NCBI GenBank assembly: GCA_963922715.1
Contig: CAWUJT010000002.1
Location: 7,512 to 71,511, forward strand
Direction of reading: 5' to 3'
Source of the DNA: CAWUJT01 sp963922715
GTDB lineage: Bacteria > Pseudomonadota > Alphaproteobacteria > Rhodobacterales > Rhodobacteraceae
Length of the DNA stretch: 64,000 nt
Made by a program: the position numbers and the translations under genes. Of this stretch, positions 16,191 to 24,883 are shown in pieces. The notes under the pieces are model-generated. The model saw only the letters and a program-made list of their open reading frames with translations. It was not told where the DNA came from and did no database searches. How positions within the stretch are numbered: position 1 is the first letter of the stretch; each line of letters opens with the position of its first letter.

Positions 16191-17054
16191 TCAAAACCAT
16201 TGTCCAGGCTCCATAAATCCCAAATCCATCAGTTGTTGATCGGACCAATCGAACTGCTCTGAATTACACCATAGGAAAGTCTCGATCTGCCTACGGCTAC
16301 CGGGGTTGGATTTGAGCGCTTTGGCCGCCTTAAAAGAACAGACCGCACCGGTCAGGCAGTGATGCCATGGTCCTTCAAAGGTGTTGAGTTCTTCGTCTGA
16401 GAGCGTGTGATCGTCTCTAAAGATCAAACCAGGGCTTGTTTTAAACAGCCCCACACGATCAATTCTGCGCCGGTCTTCGGCCACATGTTCTTGGAAACGC
16501 CACCGCAGACCACCGTAGAAATTAAGTTGACGATGCATCAAGTGGTCATCACGCCGTCTTGCCAGGGCGTAATAGCCATCGGTATCCAAATATGCTGTTT
16601 TACGATCAATGCCGTTCGGCGCAGTTTCGAGATCAGCGGCATAAAGATCAATGACAAATGTCAGCATCGCATTCCGGCGCTCTTCCGTGCAAAAGCCAAT
16701 CGCTTCTGAAATGACCCGTGTGCCGCAGAATGGAAAAAACAAATACTCTGCATTATAAAGGTAAGATACCCATGTTCCAGGGGGAACGCTTTCGATCAAA
16801 GCGTTGATGGTCGATGTTGTAAAATCGGCCTTGCGCGGCCCTATCAGCAGCGTATGACAGCCCTCTGGTAAGATTTTGGGCGCTTCGACGCCTTTGGGCA
16901 TCACGAGAACAATATGTGGAAAGCCAAGTGATTTTTGATGCGCAAGCGTTGACGCAATTTCTTCATTGTCTTCGCATAAAATAATGCAAACAGGCCCTTT
17001 GTCGAGTGTGTGCGGGGCGCGTGCTTTGAAGTCTTGCAAAGAGGTATAGTTCAT
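16191..17054 (-). CDS. Unknown protein with remote glycosyltransferase-like pattern
   Basis: 287-residue soluble protein, read leftward. ATG 17054 is preferred to the 23-codon longer start because GGGCAAGG precedes it. The order of elements, CIILCEDNEEI then HIVLVMPKG and then GTWVSYLYNAEYLFFPF with EERRNAMLTFVIDLYAADL, resembles the layout of the GT2/GT92-like glycosyltransferases where W-x-x-x-x-D-x-D-E-F binds metal. Here the acidic pair is replaced (YNAEY), so if it is of that fold it may lack the usual metal site. It lies convergent to mltG and divergent from miaB. Function is not known. Confidence 0.6.
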   Translation of the reverse strand: MNYTSLQDFKARAPHTLDKGPVCIILCEDNEEIASTLAHQKSLGFPHIVLVMPKGVEAPKILPEGCHTLLIGPRKADFTTSTINALIESVPPGTWVSYLYNAEYLFFPFCGTRVISEAIGFCTEERRNAMLTFVIDLYAADLETAPNGIDRKTAYLDTDGYYALARRRDDHLMHRQLNFYGGLRWRFQEHVAEDRRRIDRVGLFKTSPGLIFRDDHTLSDEELNTFEGPWHHCLTGAVCSFKAAKALKSNPGSRRQIETFLWCNSEQFDWSDQQLMDLGFMEPGQWF

Positions 17055-17176
17055 ATATTGACCTTGCCCTTCATTTTTTTCTGTCTTGCCTGAGTGAACG
17101 ACGCTTGCCAAGACCCTTGGCATCTATTGCCTGATCGCGTAGGACACAGTGTGTTTTTCAAAGCAAGGTGACCGGC

Positions 17177-18502
17177 ATGGCAGACAGCAAAAAGCTCTAC
17201 ATTAAAACCTATGGCTGTCAGATGAATGTCTATGACAGTGCCCGTATGGTCGAGGTACTGGGGCAAGAGGGATATGTTGAAACCCAGACCCCTGAAACGG
17301 CCGATATGATTTTGCTCAACACCTGTCATATTCGGGAAAAAGCCGCAGAGAAAGTTTATTCTGAGTTAGGCCGATTACGTCCACTGCGCGAGAAAAATCC
17401 CGAGTTGAAAATCGGTGTCGCGGGATGTGTGGCCCAAGCGCAGGGCGCTGAAATCATGGAGCGCCAGCCCATGGTTGATCTTGTGGTCGGCCCACAGACC
17501 TATCATCGTCTGCCGAAAATGCTCGGGGCCCTCAAAACGGGGCAAAAAGCCGTGCTTGATACGGATTTTCCCCAAGAAGACAAGTTCGATCATATGACCG
17601 CCACACGGCAAACATCCGGGCGAGTGACGGCGTTTTTGACAGTTCAGGAAGGATGCGATAAATTTTGCTCCTTTTGTGTTGTGCCTTACACACGCGGAGC
17701 TGAAGTCAGCCGTCCGGTCGCGCGTGTCCTCAAAGAGGCGGAAGAGTTGGTCTCCAAAGGGGTGAAAGACATCACACTGTTGGGGCAAAATGTGAATGCG
17801 TATCACGGGGAGGGCCCGAGTGGCGGTGAGTGGTCTTTGGCGCGCCTTATTTGGGCTTTGAGTGATATCGACGGGCTCGCCCGCATTCGCTATACCACAA
17901 GCCATCCAAATGAGATGACAGATGATCTGATAGCAGCCCACGGCAGCTGTGAAAAATTGATGCCTTACCTTCATCTTCCGGTGCAATCAGGCTCTGATCG
18001 GATTTTAAAAGCGATGAATCGCAAACACACCGCGGAAACATATTTGAAAATTATCCATAAGCTTCGTGAAGCCAGACCAGATATTTTGGTGTCTGGAGAT
18101 TTTATCGTGGGCTACCCAGGGGAAACAGAGGCCGATTTTGAAGCGACACTCGCGTTGGTTGAGACGGTTGGTTATGGACAGGCGTATTCTTTTAAGTATT
18201 CCGCCCGCCCTGGAACACCTGCGGCAGAGAAGCCATCGGTGCCGGCTGATGTTGCGGACGCGCGGTTGCAAGTTCTTCAAGCCTTGCTTGCAAAACAGCA
18301 ATCCCATGCACAAAATGTCATGATCGGACAGACGATCAAAGTCTTGTTTGAAAAACCGGGTCGATTGCCGGGCCAACTTATCGGCAAAACAGAACATAAC
18401 CAAGCCTGCCATGCCACCGCTTCGCCAGGTTATCTTAATCGCATAAAGAATGTGATTGTTGAGGCAGCGACATCTCATGCTCTTTCTGGGCAATTAATCT
18501 AA
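17177..18502 (+). CDS. miaB: tRNA-2-methylthio-N6-isopentenyladenosine synthase MiaB
   Basis: Radical SAM methylthiotransferase, 441 residues, modifying A37 of tRNAs. Three cysteines bind the auxiliary cluster (KTYGCQMNVYDS, LNTCHIREKA, GVAGCVAQAQG) and CDKFCSFCVVPYTRG holds the CxxxCxxC radical SAM cluster; a TRAM domain forms the last 60 residues. ATG 17177 is chosen with AAGGTG ahead. Needs two 4Fe-4S clusters, thus a client of the suf genes. An AT-rich 169-base gap follows. Confidence 0.97.
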   Translation: MADSKKLYIKTYGCQMNVYDSARMVEVLGQEGYVETQTPETADMILLNTCHIREKAAEKVYSELGRLRPLREKNPELKIGVAGCVAQAQGAEIMERQPMVDLVVGPQTYHRLPKMLGALKTGQKAVLDTDFPQEDKFDHMTATRQTSGRVTAFLTVQEGCDKFCSFCVVPYTRGAEVSRPVARVLKEAEELVSKGVKDITLLGQNVNAYHGEGPSGGEWSLARLIWALSDIDGLARIRYTTSHPNEMTDDLIAAHGSCEKLMPYLHLPVQSGSDRILKAMNRKHTAETYLKIIHKLREARPDILVSGDFIVGYPGETEADFEATLALVETVGYGQAYSFKYSARPGTPAAEKPSVPADVADARLQVLQALLAKQQSHAQNVMIGQTIKVLFEKPGRLPGQLIGKTEHNQACHATASPGYLNRIKNVIVEAATSHALSGQLI

Positions 18503-18671
18503 GAGATTTCACGGAATGAAATATTTCCATTATTACCCCATAAAAAACATAGTGTTTATGTTTGTCTAACTAGATGTTGTAAATATTACTTCACATTGTC
18601 GCCATATTTGCTACTGTTAATTAACAAAACAAAGAATCTAAGAAGTAAAAATTTGGTGGAAGGAAATCGTA

Positions 18672-19337
18672 ATGAGTTTTGCGCACAACATGATAAAAGC
18701 ATGTTTTGTCGTTTTATTGGTGCTCGTCTCACCATTTGAAACGGCAAATGCCCAACAAATCGGTGATGTTGGCCAAGATCCCCAAGGAAATGTCTACACA
18801 TGGGGATATGATGAAAATGGCAACCGTGCTTGGATACCTGGGCGCGTTGCGAACGCAACAACCACCCGGACAGTAACAGCCCAGCGCTATATCCCCACAA
18901 TCTGGATCGATCCAGATGGGTGTGAGCATTGGGTAATGGACGACGGCGCAGAAGGCTTCATGACGCCGCATCTCACACGAGATGGTCTTCCAGTATGCAA
19001 TCGTTCAAGCATCTGTGGCGTTATGCAGGCAGACCAGTTCTTTTCGACAGGCAGTTCAAAAATATCCCCACAGGGTCAACAGACGTTGCGAGATTTTTTT
19101 GCCAGAAGAGCCGCAAAAGGGTATGGCATTTATGGTCACACTGATAGTCGCGGGTCTGACGAAGCAAACCTTCGTTTAAGCATCAATCGTGCCAATGCCG
19201 TGGCACAGATTGCGCAAACATCCGGGGTGCGTATTTTTGCCGTTCAAGGGTATGGTGAGCGTAAGCCCCGTGTTCCAAACAACACGGCAGCAAATATGGC
19301 ACAAAACCGACGTGTCGAAATTACTTGCTTCAATTAA
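18672..19337 (+). CDS. OmpA-family outer membrane/periplasmic protein
   Basis: 221 residues with a signal peptide (cleavage likely after ANAQ, about residue 28). The C-terminal half (about 122-220) is an OmpA-like peptidoglycan-binding domain, recognisable by FFSTGSSKISPQGQQTL, IYGHTDSRGSDEANLRLS and GYGERKPRVPN plus QNRRVEI. Between these parts, residues 77-109 carry IWIDPDGCEHWVMDDGAEG and DGLPVC, repeated in the next gene. The two cysteines of this motif may form a disulfide. AAGGAAATCGTA precedes the ATG. The region is AT-rich relative to miaB. Confidence 0.85.
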   Translation: MSFAHNMIKACFVVLLVLVSPFETANAQQIGDVGQDPQGNVYTWGYDENGNRAWIPGRVANATTTRTVTAQRYIPTIWIDPDGCEHWVMDDGAEGFMTPHLTRDGLPVCNRSSICGVMQADQFFSTGSSKISPQGQQTLRDFFARRAAKGYGIYGHTDSRGSDEANLRLSINRANAVAQIAQTSGVRIFAVQGYGERKPRVPNNTAANMAQNRRVEITCFN

Positions 19338-19357
19338 GCTAAAGAAAGATGAGAATT

Positions 19358-19669
19358 ATGACCCATAAATTTCAAACACTTTTTGTCTTAATCATAGCAA
19401 CGAATGCGATGAGCGCATGTTCTCAAAGCCCACCAGAAGACAAGACTGCTGACAGGGGTATCATCGGTTCGAATTCACTTCAAGAAATGCAGGCAGGTAT
19501 TTGGACAGATCCACGTGGTTGTGACCATTGGCTGATTGATGACGGGCTTGAAGGATACCTATCTGCGCGTATTGGACCCGATGGTAAACCTGTCTGTTCT
19601 GGTTCAATTCCACCAGAATACCTTGGACCAGGGGCGCAAGATACAGCAGATGTTGTTGACCCTCGTTAA
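19358..19669 (+). CDS. Small lipoprotein sharing a motif with the upstream OmpA-like protein
   Basis: 103 residues if ATG 19358 is used (ATG 19349 adds three). The lipobox MSAC places the lipidated cysteine at residue 21. Residues 48-80 (GIWTDPRGCDHWLIDDGLEG, then DGKPVC) align with residues 77-109 of the OmpA-like protein 20 bases upstream, including both cysteines. The remainder is low-complexity and ends in an acidic tail. The pair is probably cotranscribed and both act in the periplasm or at the outer membrane. No known function. Confidence 0.75.
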   Translation: MTHKFQTLFVLIIATNAMSACSQSPPEDKTADRGIIGSNSLQEMQAGIWTDPRGCDHWLIDDGLEGYLSARIGPDGKPVCSGSIPPEYLGPGAQDTADVVDPR

Positions 19670-19764
19670 TATTTGAACGGCGATAATGCTTTTTTATCTT
19701 ACATTTCAGTCAACTGGTAAGGATAACTGGTATTAAAGCGATATTATCCCCAGAAACAAATACT

Positions 19765-20754
19765 GTGGTTGGTGACAAATCACCTCAACCCACGCTGCAT
19801 GTCGAATTTCTTGACAATAGATTGCTTATCGAGCTTTGCGGACCTTTTGACTCAAACATTTCTCAAATTGAAAGCCTCTTAGGCGTTCAAATCTCACGTC
19901 GCGGCAATAGTCTTGAACTTCACGGTGAGGCTGCTGAAGAAGCTGAAAACTTACTTGTGAGCCTTTACAAACGGTTAGAGCAAGGCAAAAATGTGGATGA
20001 TCAAGACATCATGGCCATGATCCGTATGCAGCGCTCAGCAGAAGGGACGGGAACCCGTGATGGAGATCAAATTGAGATGTTCGGCGCGCAGGAATTTGAG
20101 ATACGGACACGCAAAAAAACGGTCGAACCTAGAACCATTGCCCAAAAATCCTATGCTCAAGCTTTGCTGAAAAATGAATTAACCTTTGGGATCGGTCCCG
20201 CTGGGACGGGTAAGACATATATCGCCGTGGCGATGGCGGTGAACAAATTCATCACAGGTGAGATCGACAGGATTATTCTTAGCCGTCCGGCTGTCGAAGC
20301 GGGGGAGCGTCTTGGGTTTTTACCTGGAGATATGAAAGATAAAGTCGATCCCTACATGCAGCCGCTTTATGATGCGCTCCATGATTTTTTGCCAGGCAAA
20401 CAGCTCGGTAAACTGATTGAGGAAAAGCGGATTGAAATCGCACCGTTGGCTTTCATGCGCGGGCGCACGCTGTCAAACGCTTTTGTCGTTCTGGATGAGG
20501 CGCAAAACGCCACCGCGATGCAGATGAAAATGTTTCTCACACGCTTGGGGCAGGGCGCGCGCATGGCCATCACAGGCGATCGCAGTCAGGTTGATCTTCC
20601 CAAAGGTGTGGTGAGCGGTTTGCGCGAAGCGGAACGTATACTCAAAGGCGTCAAAGGCATTCGTTTTGAATACTTTTCATCTTCCGATGTTGTGCGCCAT
20701 CCGCTTGTTGCCAAAATCATCGATGCTTATGAAAAAGACACAACCGCTGATTGA
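19765..20754 (+). CDS. phoH: PhoH-like ATPase
   Basis: 329 residues from GTG 19765. P-loop protein linked to RNA metabolism: Walker A GPAGTGKTYIA, Walker B FVVLDEAQNAT, and the PhoH segments LSRPAVEAGERLGFLPGDM and ITGDRSQVDLP. An N-terminal KH-like part (LLGVQISRRGNSLELHGEAA) precedes the ATPase. The GTG lacks a ribosome binding site. AAGGA at 19719-19723 is spaced eight bases before an in-frame ATT at 19732, so the real start may be ATT. It overlaps ybeY, the usual partner. Confidence 0.93.
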   Translation: MVGDKSPQPTLHVEFLDNRLLIELCGPFDSNISQIESLLGVQISRRGNSLELHGEAAEEAENLLVSLYKRLEQGKNVDDQDIMAMIRMQRSAEGTGTRDGDQIEMFGAQEFEIRTRKKTVEPRTIAQKSYAQALLKNELTFGIGPAGTGKTYIAVAMAVNKFITGEIDRIILSRPAVEAGERLGFLPGDMKDKVDPYMQPLYDALHDFLPGKQLGKLIEEKRIEIAPLAFMRGRTLSNAFVVLDEAQNATAMQMKMFLTRLGQGARMAITGDRSQVDLPKGVVSGLREAERILKGVKGIRFEYFSSSDVVRHPLVAKIIDAYEKDTTAD

Positions 20755-21226
20755 AGTGCAGCTTTCAGACACGCGTTGGAAGGGGCTGGAGCTGTGGGCT
20801 TATCAGGCGACAAGGGCCCTACAGGAAGAATTAAAGCTGCCCGATGCGTTAGAAGTCAGTTTGCTTGGAACCGATGATGCGGAAATCAGGCGTTTGAACG
20901 GTCAATTTCGTGGAAAATCTGAAGCGACCAATGTCTTGAGTTGGCCAACCGTTGACCGCAAACCAGATCATTTGGGCTTTTTGCCTAATCTTGACATCAC
21001 GTCATACGAACTTGGGGATATCGCACTGTCGTACGATACCTGCCTCCGGGAAGCCGAGACAGACGGGAAATCGCTGGAGGCGCATGTCCTTCATCTTTTG
21101 GTCCATGGTCTATTACATTTGCTCGGGTTTGATCATGAAAGTGATAAAGACGCTCAGATTATGGAAAATATTGAAGTAAAGGTACTTGCCAGACTTGGTG
21201 TGGCAAATCCATATATTAGGAATTAA
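20729..21226 (+). CDS. ybeY: Endoribonuclease YbeY
   Basis: 165-residue metal-dependent endoribonuclease needed for 16S rRNA 3'-end maturation and ribosome quality control. The zinc motif HGxxHxxGxDH is present as VHGLLHLLGFDHE, preceded by RGKSEATNVLSWP and LGDIALSYDT, both typical. ATG 20729 overlaps the phoH end; ATG 20723 is also possible. Upstream longer starts would lie deep in phoH and are unlikely. Confidence 0.95.
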   Translation: MKKTQPLIEVQLSDTRWKGLELWAYQATRALQEELKLPDALEVSLLGTDDAEIRRLNGQFRGKSEATNVLSWPTVDRKPDHLGFLPNLDITSYELGDIALSYDTCLREAETDGKSLEAHVLHLLVHGLLHLLGFDHESDKDAQIMENIEVKVLARLGVANPYIRN

Positions 21227-21274
21227 TATCAGTGGATATGCAGGTCGCAAAAGCGAAGGTCTGCTTAAGAAAAG

Positions 21275-22162
21275 ATGACACAAATCAACAATAACGTGCC
21301 TACAGAACAAAAGTCGGATGTTGGCTATACAACAGACGAACCCGGCATGAGGCGCCAAAGCCTTTTTGCGCGATTGTTCACCAAGCAACCCGCAGACAAA
21401 CAAAAGTCGGCACACACCATGCCAGACATAAAAAGCACGCAAACCGTGGGTCTTTCAAATCTGCGCCGCCTGCGCCTTGATGACGTTGCCCTGCCACGGG
21501 CTGAAATCGTTGGTGTGCCTGTGGACATAGACCTCAGCGATCTTGTGGATGTATTTCGCGACAGTGGATTAACACGACTACCCGTTTACGACACGACCCT
21601 CGATCAGCCCTTGGGCATGGCGCATCTGAAAGATATCGCGCTGAAAGTCGGATTTAATGGTAGCGTGCAAAACTTTGATTTGAACCCATTGCTTAGACCT
21701 TTGATTTATGCACCACCGTCCATGCCCATCGGTGTTTTGTTGCAGAAGATGCAAACGCAACGCATCCATATGGCTTTGATGATTGACGAATATGGCGGTG
21801 TTGACGGCCTAGTGACGATTGAAGATCTCATAGAACAGGTGATTGGTGAGATTGCCGATGAACACGATGAAGCGGAAGATAAGCTGTGGCGGGAAGAAAA
21901 ACCGGGCTGTTTTATCGCACTTGCGCGCGCGCCGCTGGAAGAATTTGAAGCAGAGGCGGGTCTGCATCTGTCCGATGCCTTAGAGGATGAAGAGATCGAT
22001 ACCCTCGGGGGGCTTGTTTTTGTGTTGACCGGGCGGGTGCCGGTGCGCGGGGAGATGGTGCCCCATCCCTCTGGCGTTGAGTTTGAGGTTTTGGACGCCG
22101 ATCCCAGACGCATTAAGCGCCTGCGGGTGCGCGTTCCAGATGTGGCAGGCCCCGCTGAATGA
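21275..22162 (+). CDS. CorC/HlyC-type CBS-domain protein
   Basis: 295 residues, soluble. It has two CBS domains (about 70-190; VMIDEYGGVDGLVTIEDLIE is the second's typical end) and a C-terminal CorC_HlyC transporter-associated domain (about 207-288; EIDTLGGLVFVLTGRVPVRGE). The DUF21 membrane domain of larger relatives is absent, as in E. coli CorC (YbeX), which lies between ybeY and lnt in the same order. That family is linked to magnesium/cobalt handling and ribosome homeostasis. Its stop overlaps the lnt ATG. Confidence 0.9.
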   Translation: MTQINNNVPTEQKSDVGYTTDEPGMRRQSLFARLFTKQPADKQKSAHTMPDIKSTQTVGLSNLRRLRLDDVALPRAEIVGVPVDIDLSDLVDVFRDSGLTRLPVYDTTLDQPLGMAHLKDIALKVGFNGSVQNFDLNPLLRPLIYAPPSMPIGVLLQKMQTQRIHMALMIDEYGGVDGLVTIEDLIEQVIGEIADEHDEAEDKLWREEKPGCFIALARAPLEEFEAEAGLHLSDALEDEEIDTLGGLVFVLTGRVPVRGEMVPHPSGVEFEVLDADPRRIKRLRVRVPDVAGPAE

Positions 22163-23628
22163 ACTTACCCAAAAGCCGACCTTGGCACTATCTGACAGTA
22201 ACGGTTTTGGCGGGGGCTTTGGCCGCATTGGGACAAGCGCCATGGGGTTTGTGGTACGTGGCACTTCCAGCTTTTGCCCTGGGATTTCATTTGATCTTAA
22301 CAGCTCCACGAGCGGGACGGGCGGGATGGTTTTTTGGATTTGGACATTTTGCCGTGGCGCTCCACTGGATTGTGGAGCCGTTCTTTGTACAAATTGATCA
22401 GACGGGATGGATGGCGCCTTTCGCGCTGGTTTTTTTGGCGGGCGGTCTCGCACTTTTTTGGGCTGTTGCAGCATGGGGTGCGGGTTATCTTGGGCCAAGA
22501 AATCCCCTTGTCTTGGCGGTCAGCCTAGCCGTTATGGAGTATATTCGCGGGCATATTTTCACCGGTTTTCCCTGGGCCGAACCCGGCCACATTTTGATCA
22601 TGACCCCGGTTTTGCCCTTGGCTTCTATTGTGGGTCCGTTCGGGTTCACGGTGCTTATATTATGTCTTGCAGCAGGCTTAGCGTATCAGAAATTTTGGAG
22701 CCAGATCACAAGCGCAGCTGCCATTGGGGCGCTGTTTTTTCTAGGGGCTGTCGGCTTCCCAGATCCGCCTCAGGCAGATGTACAAAACCCGGTGGTCCGT
22801 CTGGTCCAGCCCAATGCCCCGCAACACTTGAAGTGGCGTCCGGACAAGATGCCGATGTTCTTTAGCCGCGCGCTGCGGGCCAGTGCGGCCCCAAGCGCAG
22901 AGGGGGTAGACTTGATCCTCTGGCCAGAGACATCTTTGCCAGCCTATCTCGAAGACTCAGAGAGAGTGCGCGCCCGTGTGGCTGAAGCCGCCGGCGGTGT
23001 TCCTGTCTTGGTCGGGGCGCTGGGCTATGACACCGCACCGCGCAATACGGTGCTACATTTGGATGCCAGCGGAGAGATCGTCGACATTTATTACAAACAC
23101 CACCTGGTTCCGTTCGGAGAGTATCTGCCGTTTTCCACTTTTTTTCAGACGCTTGGTATCCGTGCGCTGGCTGCTTCTGTGGTGGGGGATTTCAAGCCAG
23201 GTCCAGGGCCCGCCCTCATGGATGTTCCGGGCATTGGAGCCGTGTTTCCGATGATTTGTTACGAGGCCATTTTCCCAAGATATTTCCGTCAGGTCGAACG
23301 GCCGCGGGTTCTGGTTCACCTGACAAACGATGCTTGGTTCGGCACTTTCGCAGGCCCGCAGCAACATTTGGCTTTGGCCCAGTTGCGCGCAGCCGAAAGC
23401 GGCATTCCTGTTATTCGCGCTGCCAATACAGGCATATCAGCCGTTATTGATGCACGCGGGGCGATCATTGATCAGTTGCCCTTGAACACAGCCGGTCCTT
23501 TGGATGTGCGGCTTCCAGATGTGTTACCTGAAACATTTTATGTGCGGTTTGGCGATTGGCCCGCATTGGTGTTTGTGATTGGTCTTGGGCTGGGATTAAT
23601 TTTACATCGGCGTCATATTTTTAATTGA
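22159..23628 (+). CDS. lnt: Apolipoprotein N-acyltransferase
   Basis: 489-residue inner-membrane enzyme adding the third acyl chain to lipoproteins. About six N-terminal helices precede a nitrilase-like periplasmic domain. The catalytic Glu, Lys and Cys are in LILWPETSLPAYL, YYKHHLVPFGEYLPF and FPMICYEAIFP, and a last helix is near 466-482. ATG 22159 overlaps the preceding stop. Downstream CAGCG-TAT-CGCTG (23643-23655) forms a short hairpin followed by only three T residues, perhaps a weak terminator before the metK leader. Confidence 0.95.
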   Translation: MNLPKSRPWHYLTVTVLAGALAALGQAPWGLWYVALPAFALGFHLILTAPRAGRAGWFFGFGHFAVALHWIVEPFFVQIDQTGWMAPFALVFLAGGLALFWAVAAWGAGYLGPRNPLVLAVSLAVMEYIRGHIFTGFPWAEPGHILIMTPVLPLASIVGPFGFTVLILCLAAGLAYQKFWSQITSAAAIGALFFLGAVGFPDPPQADVQNPVVRLVQPNAPQHLKWRPDKMPMFFSRALRASAAPSAEGVDLILWPETSLPAYLEDSERVRARVAEAAGGVPVLVGALGYDTAPRNTVLHLDASGEIVDIYYKHHLVPFGEYLPFSTFFQTLGIRALAASVVGDFKPGPGPALMDVPGIGAVFPMICYEAIFPRYFRQVERPRVLVHLTNDAWFGTFAGPQQHLALAQLRAAESGIPVIRAANTGISAVIDARGAIIDQLPLNTAGPLDVRLPDVLPETFYVRFGDWPALVFVIGLGLGLILHRRHIFN

Positions 23629-23663
23629 TTGTTATGCCATGACAGCGTATCGCTGGCTTTCAC

Positions 23664-23709
23664 GGCCACAACGGCTTCCTGGCGTGGCATGTCTATAGAT
23701 AACGGAGCA
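23664..23709 (+). promoter_or_regulatory. SAM/SAH riboswitch in the metK leader
   Basis: GCCAC (23665-23669) pairs with GTGGC (23684-23688) around the loop AACGGCTTCCTGGC, which matches the conserved core of the Rhodobacterales SAM/SAH riboswitch. The loop GCTTCC can pair with GGAGC (23704-23708) as a pseudoknot. GGAGC is also the metK ribosome binding site, six bases before the ATG. Ligand binding would therefore hide the ribosome site and reduce SAM synthetase translation. The assignment rests on remembered consensus and position; I have not folded it by program. Confidence 0.88.
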
Positions 23710-23714
23710 TCCCC

Positions 23715-24881
23715 ATGTCACGATCAAATTATGTCTTCACCTCGGAGTCTGTGTCTGAAGGACACCCCGATAAAGTCTGCGACCGCATTTCCGATGCCGT
23801 GCTCGATGCGTTTTTGACAGAAGAACCCGAGGCTCGTGTGGCCTGTGAAACCTTTGCGACCAGCGGTTTGGTGGTCATCGGCGGGGAGGTTGGCTTGACC
23901 GATCAAGAGCGGTTGAAGGATTTCATGGGCCGCATCGGACAGATCGCCCGTGACTGCATCAAAGACATCGGATATGAGCAAGACAAGTTTCATTGGAACA
24001 CTTGTCATGTTCTCAACTTCCTACACGCTCAATCGGCCCATATCGCGCAAGGCGTGGATAAAGACGGTGCCGGTGATCAGGGCATCATGTTCGGGTATGC
24101 CGTAGATGAAACGCCTGAGCTTATGCCGGCCCCAATCCAATACGCCCATGCAATTTTGCGTCGGTTGGCGCAGGTGCGCAAAGACGGCACAGAACCCACG
24201 CTGGGACCAGATGCCAAAAGCCAGCTAACTGTCGAATATCAGGACGGCAAGCCCATAGGTGTGCGATCCATCGTGCTGTCTACCCAGCATCTGGATGAGA
24301 GCATGACATCGCAAGATGTGCGCGCCGTTGTCGAGCCGTATATCCGCGAAGTTTTGCCACAGGCGTGGATTTCAGAGGCCACAGAATGGTGGATCAATCC
24401 TACGGGCAAGTTTGTAATCGGTGGCCCGGATGGCGATGCGGGGCTGACGGGGCGTAAGATTATCGTAGATACCTATGGCGGCGCTGCCCCCCATGGGGGC
24501 GGCGCGTTTTCCGGCAAAGATCCGACAAAAGTCGATCGATCCGCAGCTTATGCCGCGCGGTATCTTGCGAAAAACGTTGTCGCCGCCGGCCTTGCGCGGC
24601 GTTGTACGATTCAGCTGAGCTATGCGATTGGCATTGCTAAACCTTTGTCTATTTATGCAGAGACCTACGGGACAGGTTTGGTGCCAGAAGCACAGATCGA
24701 GCAAGTGTTAGGGCACGTCATGGATCTCACACCACGGGGCATACGTACCCACCTCGGCCTGAATAAACCCATTTTTGAACGGACGGCTGCCTATGGACAT
24801 TTTGGCCGTGCGCCTGATGCCGACGGTGGCTTCAGTTGGGAACGGGTTGATCTTGCCGAAACGCTCAAGCGTGCCGTCTGA
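23715..24881 (+). CDS. metK: S-adenosylmethionine synthetase
   Basis: 388 residues, making SAM from methionine and ATP. Motifs: FTSESVSEGHPDKVCDRISD (methionine and ATP site), GAGDQGIMFGYA, and GGGAFSGKDPTKVDRSAAY. Length is normal. The start is fixed by the riboswitch-embedded GGAGC. SAM is used by other enzymes in the window (MiaB, PrmC, the RsmB-like protein). The next gene begins three bases after its stop. Confidence 0.97.
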   Translation: MSRSNYVFTSESVSEGHPDKVCDRISDAVLDAFLTEEPEARVACETFATSGLVVIGGEVGLTDQERLKDFMGRIGQIARDCIKDIGYEQDKFHWNTCHVLNFLHAQSAHIAQGVDKDGAGDQGIMFGYAVDETPELMPAPIQYAHAILRRLAQVRKDGTEPTLGPDAKSQLTVEYQDGKPIGVRSIVLSTQHLDESMTSQDVRAVVEPYIREVLPQAWISEATEWWINPTGKFVIGGPDGDAGLTGRKIIVDTYGGAAPHGGGAFSGKDPTKVDRSAAYAARYLAKNVVAAGLARRCTIQLSYAIGIAKPLSIYAETYGTGLVPEAQIEQVLGHVMDLTPRGIRTHLGLNKPIFERTAAYGHFGRAPDADGGFSWERVDLAETLKRAV

Positions 24882-24883
24882 AC

